A DNA stretch of 64,000 nt from Vespa crabro (GCF_910589235.1 NC_060956.1:17204499-17268498); one strand, 5' to 3'; shown: positions 1 to 12,846, numbered from the stretch's first letter. Notes: generated from the letters alone by a model not told the origin. Made by a program: numbers and translations.

Positions 1-1249
1 GTTTGCGGTAAAGGATGATAAGAGGAACTATTCGCGGGCAGTGAACTTATTCTCGAAAAAGAAGAGGAAAAGAAGAAGAAAAGAGAAAGAGTTCCCAGCT
101 CTTTTGGTACTAGGAATGACGCATACACCAATGTCGCCTAATGGCCTGCATATATCAGGACGCAAAGCTCTAGCTTACGCGTTCTACCTAGTACTTTTTC
201 ATTGCCTCTCCGCCCTCTGCTCTTTTCTCTTTTTTTTCTTTTTCATCTTCGCGCCAGCGTTGTCTTCGAGGACCTCAGCACGTCGCATGGCATAGAAGGA
301 AGAGAAGGAAGATCCTCGCGAAAGAAATCCTACGAGATATTCCGCCACTTTGTTTCTATGATAGTAAGAAATTACCACGTCTTGCTGTATCTCTATGTCT
401 TCCTTTTCTACTTTTATATATGTGTTATACATAAAAAACGTAAAACTGACATATATTATTGAATAACATACGTATTTAACTGCGTTATCTCGTTATCCTT
501 GAAATACAAAGAAAAAGATTTGAATTATTCTTATCTCGTCAGTTTGTTCCGTATTTCTTAGGGCATGTCAAATGGCGAATGGTTGCTCTTTAAAAATATC
601 GAATCGAAATGAAAGGTTCGTTAAATTTCATAAGAAAAGGACGACATATAATGACTTCTTTAAAAAATCGTGTTAGATAAGACCTATTAAAAGTCTTACG
701 GCATCGTATGAACGTGGAAAGATAACAAGAGTTCGTTGTAATTTTTATGAGAATCAAAAGCAGAAAAGGTGAAAGGGGTTGGATCGTTAGTTATATATGT
801 ATAAATGAGAACGAACGGTCGAATAGTCGAGAGGTGGTAACAAAGAGGCAGGCTATGTTAGGCCAGTGATTCCCTCGTTTACGACTTCGTCGCGTATTTC
901 CAACGCGTATTTTAAGCGGGTTACAAAGAGGTGTCCGCCCGGAGAGTGCATATTTCAACTTGTTTCCTGGTTTCGTTATGACAGCCTGAGTAATAGCGAC
1001 AGAAGAGGGAAACGGCCTCCTATACCAGGGACGCAATAATAAAGGCGGTCGAGGCATTTCTCTCGACAATAAAGAGCTGTCATGCAAAATTTCCTCGCAT
1101 ATTTTTCTATAATACTATCCCGTTGTCCGACGTTCTTCCTCCTTCGATGGTATTACCAACGGTACATGCCAGCCACACTCTCGTGAGATTCCATGAAATT
1201 AATCCTCAGAGGAAGAGTACGCCTACTAGCTACGAGAGCTACTAGAACC

Positions 1250-1256
1250 GAGAGAA

Positions 1257-1304
<48 letters not shown>
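1250..1304. repeat. (GA)n microsatellite
   Basis: Nearly perfect GA dinucleotide tract preceded by GAAAGA words. Confidence 0.95.
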
Positions 1305-1306
<2 letters not shown>

Positions 1307-2093
1307 TCGTTTTTGCAGGAGCCTCTCGATCTTTTGGGATTTTCATGGAGAACGTGACTGGCGGACGAACGAAGATTTTCCTTGAGATCTACCGACCAAG
1401 AAACGTGCTGTTCTTTCGCTTACTTCTTTCGAGATGTAATTCGTTATCCCTTGGCTTTGCACGACTCACCACCACTCATTCTCCTTTCTTTGAATTAATG
1501 CCTGATCTTCAAAGTTTATAGTTAGTAAAATGTCGATCAACTTTAATGTCGAATATAATATTAAATAACGTTTGTATTCTAAAGACGCGTTTCATTTTTT
1601 TTTGTTTTCTTTTCTTTTGTATTATTGTAATTTTTATAAATGTATTTTTCAACGTTATTACTTTAATACATAGATATCGTTGTACAGATCGAAAAGGCTT
1701 TCAATTCTCCTATCATACGTTCCTATTTTCTCTATTACTATTTTTTTCTTTCTTTCCTTTTTTTTTTTTTTTTTCTTCAGTTCATCGATTCTCCAAAAAT
1801 CCATTTATCGGAAATGCCTCTGCGTTATTTCGGACAATGGACGTTCTATTTGATATTTTTCACGCTCGTTTCGAAAGTTTCATCAACGAAAGAAAGAAGA
1901 CCGTACTAGTAATCGGACGAACTAAGTGGGACGATAACGGAATCGTCGGTACAAGGAGGAAGGAGGTGTTTGCGAAATAGAGTGATGAGGAAAGTGGTTA
2001 TTAAGAAAGAACGGAGAATTTCTTGGTGGAGTTGCAGGAAACGGAAGGGCTGCTAGCGATGTCGACGAGTGGGGTCGAAAGGGCGAGAGAGCT

Positions 2094-2096
<3 letters not shown>

Positions 2097-2127
<31 letters not shown>
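2097..2127. repeat. (TG)n microsatellite
   Basis: Perfect TG run, followed by GA-rich sequence. It gives CVCVCV and HTHTHT in the two overlapping false ORFs. Confidence 0.95.
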
Positions 2128-2130
<3 letters not shown>

Positions 2131-2566
2131 AAAGAGAAGGGAAGATCGAGAGAGATAGAAAGAGAGAGTTTACTAGAGGAGTCCATGTTATCGGAAATTA
2201 GGCTCTACCGTGGGAGAAAGGTTAATAGACACGTCAAACTGCCTGATAAATTACCGTAGTCTTAGAACTCGAAGGTATTCGAATATTCATTTGCCCTTTG
2301 GATTCTATCTTTATATTTTTATTTCGTAACGTAATAGATACCTATTTTTCGCGCAACGATCGACGTGAAAAATTTTTATTCTGAGTTTTTATTTTAATCT
2401 GAATACATTGTTCGCCGAGAGAACGAAACACGTCACATGGAAAACCATTCGCATTTATTTAAATAGTCAATAGGAGAGAATTCAAAAGGACATCCGTAGG
2501 TATTACCTCACGCCTGATATTTCGAACCAATAGGGATTTCGAATATGGTGGCCATGTAAATTCAAA

Positions 2567-2944
2567 TTAAATCGATACGTCGCGTATCAAAAGGAAAACT
2601 CGAGTTCGAATATCGACATTTTCAATGTACAAGTGTTTTCCATTCGTCATTGATTCAAATGTCTTTATTTGGATAATATTAAATACACGTAACATATTCT
2701 CGGCATTATAGCTTCGAGTGATCGCTTTGGGCCTGCGTAATATACTTAACGTTGTTGCAAATCGCCTCTCATAATCTTTCACGAACATTGTATCGTTCGA
2801 TATAATGTACCTACGTATGTATATCGATTGGTTCCAGAATGTAATTAAATCGAATCGTTTTAAATCGTATAATGGAACAAAGCGGATGAGAATGAAGGCT
2901 GCAATGTCGAAATAATCTCGCAGATGTAATTTCGGTGAATACAT
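2567..2944 (-). other. Unassigned 125-codon ORF free of simple repeats
   Basis: This ORF starts at ATG and has no microsatellite in it, unlike most long ORFs here. It reads MYSPKLHLRDYFDIAAF at the start and has several Arg/Ile/Phe-rich segments, but no motif or membrane topology I recognise. The AT-rich codons are those expected of random AT-rich DNA. Most likely a chance ORF; a decayed mobile-element fragment cannot be excluded. Confidence 0.1.
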
Positions 2945-5159
2945 AGCGCCTATTTAGTGAAGAAGAAAAACAAAAAAAAAGGACAACGTGCGTCAGGATT
3001 CGATTAAATAAGTCTTTTATAATTGATCGATAAACAAAGTAATGACTATACGCGTTACTATGGTGCTGACATAACGACTTTTGTGAAATCTTTGATTTTG
3101 TGTGAACATAATGGAAAGATAAATACGAATTAAATGAGATAAAATCAGGAATTGAACGATAAATAAAATAAAAAAGATAGAGAATGGTTTTCGATAGCGG
3201 TGATTTTCGTTATCCACTTTGCATACTAACGAATACATTAACGAGCGTCATTCATCCCGATTATGTCTCCTCGTAGTTAGCCATTTTACGATAGAGGTAA
3301 CTACATATATTTCCAAACCGATATCTACGCGTTGAAATGCGTACGCATACTCGAAGGAAATTCTGTAATATCAATTAGCATAGAGCTCTAGTTCGTCGAA
3401 TTAACGATAAGTCATAATAATCTTAGGAATTTCGTTTCTTATCGTTTCAATCAGAGAGACGCGTCGCTTCGCATTTGTAATCAAAATTTGGCTTTGTCAT
3501 AGAACGATCCTCTTAATCTCAACGTCACTATTCTCGACTATACTTGACATGACATTAGGGAATTACTTTGTTAGATTTCTACGAGAAATAATGAATTTCT
3601 ATGTTCCAACTTTACAGATATTATTTTATAAGATTTAATATTACGATTTATACGTAGTACGATTTCTCATTAATCATCATCCTTTAGTAGGAAATAACTC
3701 TTCCGGAACTTCGTTCTGCATGTTCGTAGGCAATTACGTCAATCTTTTTCAATAGAACTGTATACGAGAGAGATGCGTGGATCGAATCAATCCAGCAATT
3801 TAGTGTTTTCCTTTTCCTTCGTTCGAAGTTTTAATCTGCGATCCTTATAAATTCGTTGGGTTTACTTAAAAAAAGAAAAAAAACCTTTTATTATCAATAC
3901 GAAAGCTAATTCATTCTGTCAAGATTTCGGAATTGACTACATGTACATACAAACGTGCAAGTAAGTACGTAAATACGTCTAATGAAATTAATTATCAATC
4001 TTCGATAAAACGATATAAAGTGATCGAGAAAGATCTTATTAGAGCATGTACAGGCATCGATTTTTCTATCCTTATTTCCTTTTAATTTGGTACATGCATA
4101 ATTGGTTTTATTCCGACATATTCGTTACGTAACGAGGTCGTTCTAATGAATGATCTCCTAGTACGATCTATATTTAAACGGATTAAAATTCAAAGATAGG
4201 TCACTTCTCTGTCAGAATTAGTTACAAAGTCAACTTAAAGAACGTCGATCGATATTCCGATTATACGGGGATAAAATTATAACCACGTAAATTATATAGG
4301 ACAACCTTGTTCTTTAGAAATGTATCGGATGTTCGGAGAATAATTAATTAATGTTAATAATTAGAGTGTTATTTCGATCACGTCTAAGAGTATACAACGA
4401 TGCTTTTATTGATGTGTTTTCATGAAATATAAATTTCTTGAGCATAAAGGCTTTTCGAAAATTATTATACTCTATCCCATCCATCGAACCTTAAAAGAAG
4501 GATGAATATGATAAAGATACGAAAATTCGACGCGATCACGCTCATTCTTTCGTCGATACGTTTATTTGTCAATTCGCCTAACCAGAAGATCGATCGGTCC
4601 ACGGTGACGTGGTCATGAAAACATGTAAAATGAATTTCCAACGACTACGACGTCGTCGTAGCAACATCAAATCTGTCAAATTTCGAGCACCTCGGTGAAC
4701 AAGATAGAAGAAGTTTCTTTTCACGCGTCTGGCTTGCCAATACGATATTCCTCGTTCTTTGAAACGGTGCTATTGTGTCTGATAAAATGCAATGGCCTTA
4801 AATTGAAAGTTACTCGAGCATTCTTCTATCCTTTTAACATTTCATTTTATATCGTATATATACATACGTATATATATATTTATTGTTAAAAAATTTCTAT
4901 GTGCATTGATACCCACAGAATATCTCTATGAATATATAATACTTACATGTGATGTTTAATTAAGTAATTGACAAAGTGTTTCAAGAAATAATGGGACCAA
5001 ACAAATTTTTTTATATGTACCCCATAGAAAGAGATTTAAAGATCTTGCGTTTCTTGTATTGTTTTTCTTGTGTGTTTTATTTTACTTTTCTTTTTCTTTT
5101 CTTTTCCTTTCCTATTTTTTTTCTTCTTTTCTTTTTTCATTAACATCGAAACAAAAAGT

Positions 5160-5406
5160 CGAACGAAACGAGGATGGTCGTTATCGGAGAGGTGGTGGGG
5201 AGTAAAGGGTTCACGTAAATTATTGCCTCTACTAATGGCTTTAGTTATAAATTTGCTGGATCGTACAGGCAGCCAGGCCAAGCCAGGCCAGGCGTTTTCG
5301 TTCGCGAGCCGTTCGATTATTCCGGTCTGCGCTTCAATCGGCGCGCGTGCGAATGCCACGAACGAAAATAATATTCATCGCGTTGGCAACCTCGCTCGGG
5401 CTTTTT
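5160..5406. other. GC-richer unique island
   Basis: Contains AGGCCAAGCCAGGCCAGGCG at about 5276 and a CpG-rich tail (GCGCGCGTGCG). Plus and minus ORFs of about 110 codons overlap but begin or end in poly-pyrimidine/purine runs. More likely regulatory or simply unique DNA than coding. Confidence 0.15.
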
Positions 5407-5958
5407 AGTATTTACGTCAACGAATTGCTCGACGACACACTTTGTCTTCTATAACGGCAGCATTCATATTTTTCTGCATGTCATTTATTTTAATCGTAGA
5501 TATATTATTAAAGGAAGAATTACTATTGCTATTACCACCATGGGATGTTGATTAGAGGAAAATACAACGTCGCAATGTTCGATTTTCAAAATCGATTCAA
5601 ACTCGAAAACTGGCTTATATATACATGTGTGTGTGTGTGTGTGTATATGTTTGCATGCGTGAGCTAAATGCGAATTACGATATAGAATTACGAATTATAA
5701 TTTCTCTTAATGTATTTAAGTATATTAATTTTAAAAATGCTCAGAATTTTATACTAATGGGATAACTTTTATTGTGTTATATACCAAGCTTTTCCAAATC
5801 CTTCTATAAAACTTTATTGGATTTCTATTAGTACGTTTATTACATGAAAACATTTAAAAATGTGATACTTAGCGAATATCGCGTATCCACAAGACTTAAG
5901 AAGCATATAATAATTATTAATTGTAAGAAAAAGCTACATACTTAAGTTAGTCGATAAA

Positions 5959-5959
<1 letters not shown>

Positions 5960-5989
<30 letters not shown>

Positions 5990-6012
5990 TTTTCTCTTTC
6001 TTTCTTTTTCTT
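5960..6012. repeat. (CT)n microsatellite
   Basis: Perfect CT core then TTTCTC variants; the only sizeable CT tract on the plus strand in the first 16 kb. A (TG)n of about 18 bases lies at 5627-5644. Confidence 0.95.
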
Positions 6013-8100
6013 TGATCACGTATTTTATATTCTATATCTACATTATTTTTCAAAAGCGATGGGAAAAACATTAGCCGAGATCGTTAATTACTCTTGTTTT
6101 TTATTTTTAATTATTCTTTTGTTTTTAGTTCTACGATACAACTTAAGAAAAGAAAGTAATTTCTCGAGGATCAATAGAAAGGCGTTGCCGTGGATTTAAA
6201 GACAGGGCGAAGCTTTCAACCCTACTCCTATTTCGATGCTGCTAGTTAGACACGTTGGTGGTAAATTAAAAATCTCTTCTTGTTGCCCTTGTGGCGTCGG
6301 TTTTCACGGCTGACCGATGTCGGTACAACCTGTATCTTGACGTAAGATGAAAGAGACTTTTGTTAAACATGAGATCAGGAATAAAAGACGGTTGGTACAA
6401 AGGATATCTTAATTGAAACTCAACCGTAGGGTGATAGTGTAAATTTGTATACTGTCTACGATCTATCTAATAAGAAATAAACGGTAGATATTTTATCGAA
6501 AAACAAAATAAACTGAGAAAAGTATTGTAAAAGATAGAAGAATCTTTTTGTCCATTTGAGAAGAGAATTATTTTTAAATAAAATAATTTGCAATGGGTAA
6601 TTATTGTAAAGAAGAAAAGCAGAATCTTTTAGACAAAAAAAAAATATTTCTAAGTAATTATAGAAGAGAAAAGCAAAAAGCTTTATTATCGAGCAAGACG
6701 TTAATCATCTTATTTCACGTAAAATATTCTTTCGATGTTGACGTCCATACCAAACGAGAACGTTATGATGGCCGAACGAAAAGCAGCGACCTTTTTAATC
6801 GCGACGCGTAACAATGGTCGACCGAATGACGTAGAGTACCGTCGCGCCTCTACTATGTTCGTCATTTCTCGGCATCGCGAAAAATAATAAATTCCAGGGA
6901 GAATTTGTTCGCCGTTGTACGGACTTTCCTTTTTTTTTCGTTTTTTCTTTCTTTCTTTTCTTTATATCTACCCTCTTTTCCATTCTATTTTTCTCCGTAT
7001 CTTCGTGGAAATTTTAAAACGAAAAATTTGTTAATTATTTAACGTATCATCTATACGACGACATGATTTTTATTATAATTCACGTCTATCGACTCTTTAG
7101 GCACGCTTCTCCGTTATGTTTTATTTATTAACAAAAAAAAAAAGTGAAAGAGAGAGAAAGAGAAAGAAAAGGGAATGTCGCGATATTTAATTAATCTAGA
7201 TCAGATTTTATCTTTGGCACGATAAAATTGTTGGCGTTGATCATTTTAGCACTTCTGTGCTTTTGGAATCGCGACGGACACGGAAGTAATTTTATTGCTT
7301 GACTTGAATATTTCTGGCACGGAGAGATACGTTAGTTAAAGTCAAAGTGAATTCTATCTGGCTAGAAGTATAGACAGAGAAAATGAAAGAGAATTCGACG
7401 AAAGTGGTCTTGGATCGAGCGTGTAAATGTGAACACGATAGAAAGAAATTACGAGAGTTGAAAAATAAACGAGACAAGATGGTTTAAACCATAATTTTTA
7501 CAAGAAAATTTACCTTATTCCCGGAATCATTCTTATTTCGTATCTATACTATTTTCTTAGAACGCAAATTGGTAGAATATTTGAAATTTCCTTTGTTATA
7601 ATGCAGCTCTGGTGGTCTTATATCGTCCGTTCGCGTGAGACAACTTTTCAAATTTGTTAACTCACTCGTTGAAAGTGTAAAATCATACCAATGTTACAAA
7701 GCACGCCAAGTGCATCCTGAATTTGATTCGTTAGCGTAACTTTGGCAACTCTCTCATTTTAATTTCTCTTCTCTAATCCTATTTTCTTAATTACAACGAG
7801 CAAGCGAGGTCGTTTGTATTTTCGCTTTTCCAATGCTGATCTCGGCAAAACTAATCGAAACAGGTTGAGGTTACGCACGAAATTTCGGCTTTAACGGAGG
7901 AACAGGATAGTAGAGAATCTCTATCATGAAGGGAGAAGGAAACGCTTGCTCGTCAATATTCAATGACTGACTCGTAACGGTGGACACGGGATCGTCACTG
8001 GTAAATTGTCCACGTTGCGCTATCTAGACGGTTTCTCCGTCCTAACTAAGCTAACAATGCTTACTAATTAAGGATTCAATTCGACACGTGTATACCTTAC

Positions 8101-8131
8101 CTCATGGAAAATCATTGAAATTTCTGTCGAT
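8101..8131 (-). other. Candidate 31-nt microexon, minus strand
   Basis: Downstream (minus strand) of a (CTT)n tract and TATCTTTTATTCTCAAAATAG lies a 31-nt unit ending CATGAG|GTAAGGTAT, a strong donor at 8100/8101. One frame is open (STEISMIFHE after a split codon) and the donor is phase 0 in it. Microexons of this size exist in neural genes, but a 31-mer between chance AG and GT words is also easy to find. Adjoining exons were not identified. Confidence 0.12.
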
Positions 8132-8179
8132 CTATTTTGAGAATAAAAGATAATATAATGAGATAAGATACAGAATAAT

Positions 8180-8214
8180 GAAGAAGAAGAAGAAGAAGAA
8201 GAAGAAGAAGAAGA
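8180..8214. repeat. (GAA)n microsatellite
   Basis: Eleven or so GAA triplets. On the minus strand this is a CTT tract upstream of the candidate microexon at 8101-8131. Confidence 0.95.
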
Positions 8215-8600
8215 ATGAAATCTTGAGATGAAATTTTTCTTTTAATTCTTTACACGGTTTCGAATAATTTGGTTGGTGAGAAATGACTCAGTCTTTTTTC
8301 TTATCTTCATATCATAAAGATCGTAGTAGTACACGATCAAGAATAGACTAGAATTCATTCATTATTCTTGCTCCTTTCCAATACTCCGTATGCAAAGTAT
8401 TAAAACTCGAATCACAAAATCGTCGTCTATCGTACCTACTATACTTGCTTTCGGTAGGTAAGAGGAAGAAACGATAGAAGGATCGAAACCTCTCGCTTAT
8501 CGGAATCCTCGCTCTTTTCAATACCTACCTTCCTTATTCATAGACCGGCTCTCGTATCTATCCGAATGAGTTTCTGCAATTCAAATTCCACGAGGTAAAG

Positions 8601-8720
8601 CGAATGAACGAACGAATGAACGAACGAATGAACGAACGAATGAACGAACGAATGAACGAACGAAGAGAACGGACGAGACGAAACGAAACGAACGGGAACG
8701 AACGAATGAACGAATGAAGA
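8601..8720. repeat. 12-bp minisatellite, unit CGAATGAACGAA
   Basis: About five perfect copies run to 8663, then degenerate GAAC/GAAT words to about 8720. It creates three overlapping minus-strand ORFs of RSFVHSFVRS type that are not genes. Confidence 0.95.
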
Positions 8721-8750
8721 AAGAAAGAGGAAGCAGGTACGAAGCAAGAT

Positions 8751-8751
<1 letters not shown>

Positions 8752-8785
<34 letters not shown>
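8752..8785. repeat. (GA)n microsatellite
   Basis: A perfect dinucleotide run just beyond the 8.6 kb minisatellite. It is read as SLSLSL on the minus strand. Confidence 0.95.
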
Positions 8786-8789
<4 letters not shown>

Positions 8790-9885
8790 GGAGAAAGAAA
8801 TGCATATAGTATATTTGCACGAGTAGAAAAAGCTCTCGAGACTCTCTCATCAACAATCATGACTTTATATCCTGTTTCCTCTTCTCCGTGTTCTCCTCAT
8901 CCTTCAAATCTCTGATATACAATGACATGCACATATGATTCTCAACGCTCCTCCATCTCTGTCTCCTCTCTTTCTCTAAACTTCCAATCGAAGATCGATC
9001 GTATGTCGTTGCACAGTATGATAAGCTCAAAAGTCTTTAAAATTGTAAAAATCGATATGGCATCGATAGATACGGCCTATTTATAAGCATTCCCTTTCAA
9101 CTTTCTATATTGTTCTATATTGTATCGATAAAATCTATTTTTATCCTTTATAGATACTACTTTGAGTCATTTAAAAGGTGAAAAAAGATGACTTTGATAC
9201 ATTTTTCTTTTTTTTTTCTTTTTTTCGTTATTCTAATCAGTTTACAAATGAAAGCAATATGATGATTACTATGTTAACAGGGGATAAAAATTTTTTTTCA
9301 ACTATTTATCCAATTCTACGAACGGTTGTAAAGAACGTCAGGACAATTTCTTTGGAAAAATCGTGTCGCAATCATAACTATGAATCACGCTATTCGCTAT
9401 TGCTATTGGGAGAAACGAATCGATGTGGACCCAGGTGTAATGCCGTGAACAAGTAAAAGTACGCCGAAAAAGAGCGTCGTTGCCTGACAGACGGAATAAC
9501 GTCTTTCGAATAAATGTCTTGGGACAATTCTGAAAGGCAATGTAAATGCAGGAGATATCAGAAAGACCTTTAACCCTTCGGGCTTTAACATCAAGGGAAA
9601 AAACGAATAGCGATCTTGTGAGAGTACCAATGAAATTCGAAAACTTTTACCAAGAGGATATCTTTTATTCTCGAATCTCCATTTTTTTCACATTATTGTT
9701 CTTATTTCCTTTTTGGGTAATACGTTTAAAATATAAAAATGACGGTCGAGTACTCGCCAAAGTTTTTCCAATGAATTTTCTTTTCCTTCATTCACGAAGT
9801 GCTCATGAGAAAAGATTTCGCGTACGTCTACTTCGAGCCAGGCAAGCGAGACTCAAAGCAAATAAGAACGTCTTAAATTAGATCG

Positions 9886-9888
<3 letters not shown>

Positions 9889-9932
<44 letters not shown>

Positions 9933-9938
9933 ATATAC
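9889..9938. repeat. (TA)n microsatellite
   Basis: TA run with a GTATGT interruption near its end; read as IYIYIY on the minus strand. Confidence 0.95.
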
Positions 9939-10623
9939 ACTCTATTTTGTACTGTAAATATACGACTGAATGTAGCTCGACTTCGTGCAGTGCATATTTT
10001 CTAACTTCGTTATGCATAACGTCGTCTCTCTTATCAAGAAGGTACACCAGCGATTTGTAAGCGGCCATAGCCTTTTGTAAGGAACAAAAAGCACTTATTC
10101 ATAATGTAGTCGGGATTTGCTGCGTTTTTTCTTTTTTACAACTAATTAAAATCGACGACGTATCGTTGTATTATATTAATTGTGACTTTTGCAATCGAAA
10201 ATATCGAACGATAGAAGTCCGAGATTTGATTTTGCAAAAATATTCCTGACTTGTAAACGACTTTGCGAATTTCAAATGAATAAAAAGTAAATAAATAAAT
10301 AAAAAATACTATAACAATATTATAAAGATTCGAAGAGTACAGTTTTTTCAGTCTAACAATTCACGGACGTTCATAGCTCGTTCGTACATATGCATGTTGT
10401 ACTCTTTACAAGGTTCACTCCCGTAAGATCCGTAAGATATTCATGTAGAATTTTATTATATCTCGGCTTGGTGTAAAACCTCACTATAAATATTCATGAG
10501 CGTTCGTACTCGCGCGAAAAGTCTCTCATAAAAGAGCTCATGTGTTGGAAGTACCGAATCGCGGTCCAGATAATTACTTGAATCTGAAAGAAAGACAGTA
10601 ATAGATGGACAGAGATAAAAACA

Positions 10624-10624
10624 G

Positions 10625-10681
<57 letters not shown>
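10624..10681. repeat. (AC)n(AG)n compound microsatellite
   Basis: A short ACACAC run passes directly into a perfect AG run. Confidence 0.95.
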
Positions 10682-10686
<5 letters not shown>

Positions 10687-10883
10687 GAAAGATAACTGAC
10701 GAGAAAGTTATTATCGATAAGATAACCTTGATAAAGTGGTTGATTTCTCGGAATAAAAAAAATGTAATCGACTATATCAATTGCTAAACGATAGATATCT
10801 CATTCCCTAAGGCATATTGAAAAATAAATTTAATTTAAACGACGATCAGACACTTAACATTTGAAATCTGTTCTTCCTTTGTT

Positions 10884-11174
10884 TTAACACAATTTCAATA
10901 GCAATTCCTTGACTTCTCGAGCTATCGAAACATCCCTAGGGGACAGCTCGCATATGTACGTAATCCTAGATTCCAGGCCATTACGATCGATTCGAGCGTG
11001 TCTTCCGATCGAGTCCGAACACCCAAGCTGGTGTCTCGATGACACGTTGGACAAGCGTCGAATCGAGGCTTTGGCGAGAGGTTTACAACGACAGTGTAGT
11101 CCGTGTCCCTGGAGGGAGACCACAATCCGTTCAAAGTTTCGCCATTATCTTCTACCGAGGATAGTGTTCGACTG
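10884..11174 (-). other. GC-richer island with an acceptor-like edge, possible exon
   Basis: On the minus strand TCTAACTTCTACATACAG marks an acceptor-like edge at about 11175. GC-richer unique sequence follows for about 290 nt. Two minus frames are open for long stretches (one contains CPTCHRDTSLGVRTRSEDT; the other ends AREVKELLLKLC) and a plus frame of 90 codons also overlaps. Three open frames at once point to base composition rather than coding. It may be an exon, a non-coding exon or conserved regulatory DNA. Confidence 0.15.
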
Positions 11175-11237
11175 TATGTAGAAGTTAGATATATAAAAGA
11201 GAGATAGAAATAAGAATGTAGATAAGTAGAGGTATTG

Positions 11238-11252
11238 TAGATAGATGGATAG

Positions 11253-11316
<64 letters not shown>
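11238..11316. repeat. (GATA)n(GA)n compound microsatellite
   Basis: GATA repeats turn into a perfect GA run, a phase change seen several times in this window. Confidence 0.95.
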
Positions 11317-11317
<1 letters not shown>

Positions 11318-11649
11318 AAAAGGAAGAGATCAGAAAGTGTGAAATTTGTTTTCGTTCGTTGCTCGAAAACCATCATTCACTTTTCAGTTTCGAACTCTTT
11401 TTTTCCTAGATTCATTATATCGATTTTTCTTGTTTTATATCTTTTTCTTTTTCTTTTTTTTTTTGATAGTCGAATTTTTTCACTTATGTTATGAAATATT
11501 GAAATAAACGTTTGGTTTGCATTCTTCGATAGTCGACCCAGTTAATTTGAACCTCGTGAACGACGTTAAATAATATCATTACGCCCTTTGAAGGATAGCA
11601 TTGAAGCGAGATTAAGAGATGAAAGGGCTAATAAAGAGGGCGAGAAAAA

Positions 11650-11651
<2 letters not shown>

Positions 11652-11704
<53 letters not shown>

Positions 11705-11705
11705 A
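11652..11705. repeat. (GA)n microsatellite
   Basis: GA run with one GAAAGA interruption, 340 bases from the previous GA tract. Confidence 0.95.
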
Positions 11706-12682
11706 ATAGAAAGATACACTCGAAGCTGTCTAATTAAGTAGTACTTTGAATGTAAACGTCTGAAGGCGCAGACCCAAGAATTACTTCGACAAGCATCGGC
11801 AAAAGTTAAAATTATAATATGAAAGCGAGCACAGTCGATTTGTTTCTTCTTACCTACGTTCCCTCCTCCCTTCCCCCCTCTTCCCCCCACCTCTTTATCC
11901 GTTATAGAATTTAATTAACAATTATCGTTTTATCGAATGGGAAAAGAGATCGATTATTCGAGGAACACAAGACTCGATAACTGTTTTCTTTTTTCTTTCT
12001 TTTCTTTCTTTTTTTCTTTTCTCTTTTTTTCGTATGCCCTGCGAAAAATTATCTTTAATAAAAATTCAAAGAAATTATAAAATACTCATCCCTTTTGAAC
12101 TTTGCTTTTTAATTTTGTTAATATAAATATTATAAAAGAATTTATTATCTGAAAGAAAATAATTATCTATTCAAAGTGAACTCTTTAATAGGAATGAAGA
12201 AATTACAACGAATCAATGATTAACGAATAAGAAAGTTCGAGTGATTTTAAAAAATGTTCAAGTAATATCGATTACGTGTATTTCTTGAAAATATTCGAGG
12301 ACGTAATAGAAAATCGAGAACTTCATAACTTCTGAACGAACGGAAAATGAAAGATGAAAAGACAGAAGGAAAGAAATCTCAAGAAAAGAAAAAAAAAGAA
12401 AAAGAAATAAAACGAAAGAAAAAGTAAAAAGAAAATAGAAAAGAAAAGAAAAGAAAAGAAAAGAAAAGATTAAGCGAAAAACGTCGTACTTTCCGTTTCT
12501 ATACATTTTCGTATTTATTTCCGGTTTTCGTAGCAGAGGAAAAGGCAAGATGTAATGTTGGTAAGAAAAATGAAAAAGGTATGTCAGAACTACGAAGCTC
12601 GTAGTTTTAGTTCGCGTAGTTCGAGCTGTCCACAATGATGGACGATGACGGAGAACGGTTTGACGCGTCCTATGCGCCTTAC

Positions 12683-12761
12683 CTCTTATCGGTGTTTCTC
12701 TCTAATACATTGGCCAACGATAACGAAGTAGAATCGAAGTAAGAAGATATAATAAAGAGTA
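12683..12761 (-). other. Candidate 79-nt exon ending in a strong donor, minus strand
   Basis: On the minus strand AAGAG|GTAAGG (12682/12683) is a strong donor. An AAGCTTCAG that could serve as an acceptor lies 79 nt upstream, though with a poor pyrimidine tract. One frame is open across (SSYFDSTSLSLANVLERNTD within it). Orientation matches the other minus-strand splice-like signals. Nothing recognisable in the peptide. Confidence 0.13.
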
Positions 12762-12795
12762 CTGAAGCTTACCAATAAATTCTAGAAGTCTATTC

Positions 12796-12846
12796 TTTTT
12801 TTACCTGAACCGTACACGAACATTGTGTACGGTTCAGGTAAAAAGA
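12796..12846. repeat. Perfect 20-bp inverted repeat, 7-nt loop (hairpin)
   Basis: The left arm 12798-12817 (TTTTTACCTGAACCGTACAC) is perfectly mirrored by the right arm 12825-12844, separated by GAACATT. Pairing continues a few bases further with one T indel. In RNA from either strand it would fold into a tight stem-loop. It is too short for a typical insect pre-miRNA. It may be a small foldback element or a templated-inversion scar. Confidence 0.95.

Larger units (their letters stand above)
1..8100. other. AT-rich unique DNA, no gene seen
   Basis: Apart from the repeats, the 2567-2944 ORF and the 5.2 kb island listed separately, this is AT-rich non-repetitive sequence. The stretch 2.3-5.0 kb is almost free of microsatellites. 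A 17-bp palindrome CTACGACGTCGTCGTAG lies at 4645-4661. Position 791-1090 is slightly richer in GC but shows no splice or promoter signal. Poly-T runs near 1740-1780 and 5080-5140 make false ORFs. Confidence 0.6.
8132..12682. other. Repeat-rich non-coding stretch
   Basis: Outside the listed repeats and the 10.9 kb island, only AT-rich DNA is seen. Positions 9360-9640 are mildly GC-richer with two short opposing ORFs and no exon boundaries. A CAG-less TAG|GTAAGA on the plus strand at 8458/8459 is the only other splice-like word of interest. A-rich tracts at 12380-12470 produce the FLFSFLFY minus ORF. Confidence 0.6.

Noticed and set aside
8435..8470. TTTCGGTAG|GTAAGA on plus as a recursive splice site
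   Set aside because: Donor half is good, but the pyrimidine tract is short and broken by GG just before TAG.
8538..8860. Three overlapping minus ORFs of 69-100 codons
   Set aside because: They are translations of the GAAC minisatellite and the GA tract (RSFVHSFVRS, SLSLSL).
12796..12846. Hairpin as a microRNA precursor
   Set aside because: Stem of about 20-25 bp with a 7-nt loop is shorter than usual insect pre-miRNAs and is perfectly paired without the usual bulges.
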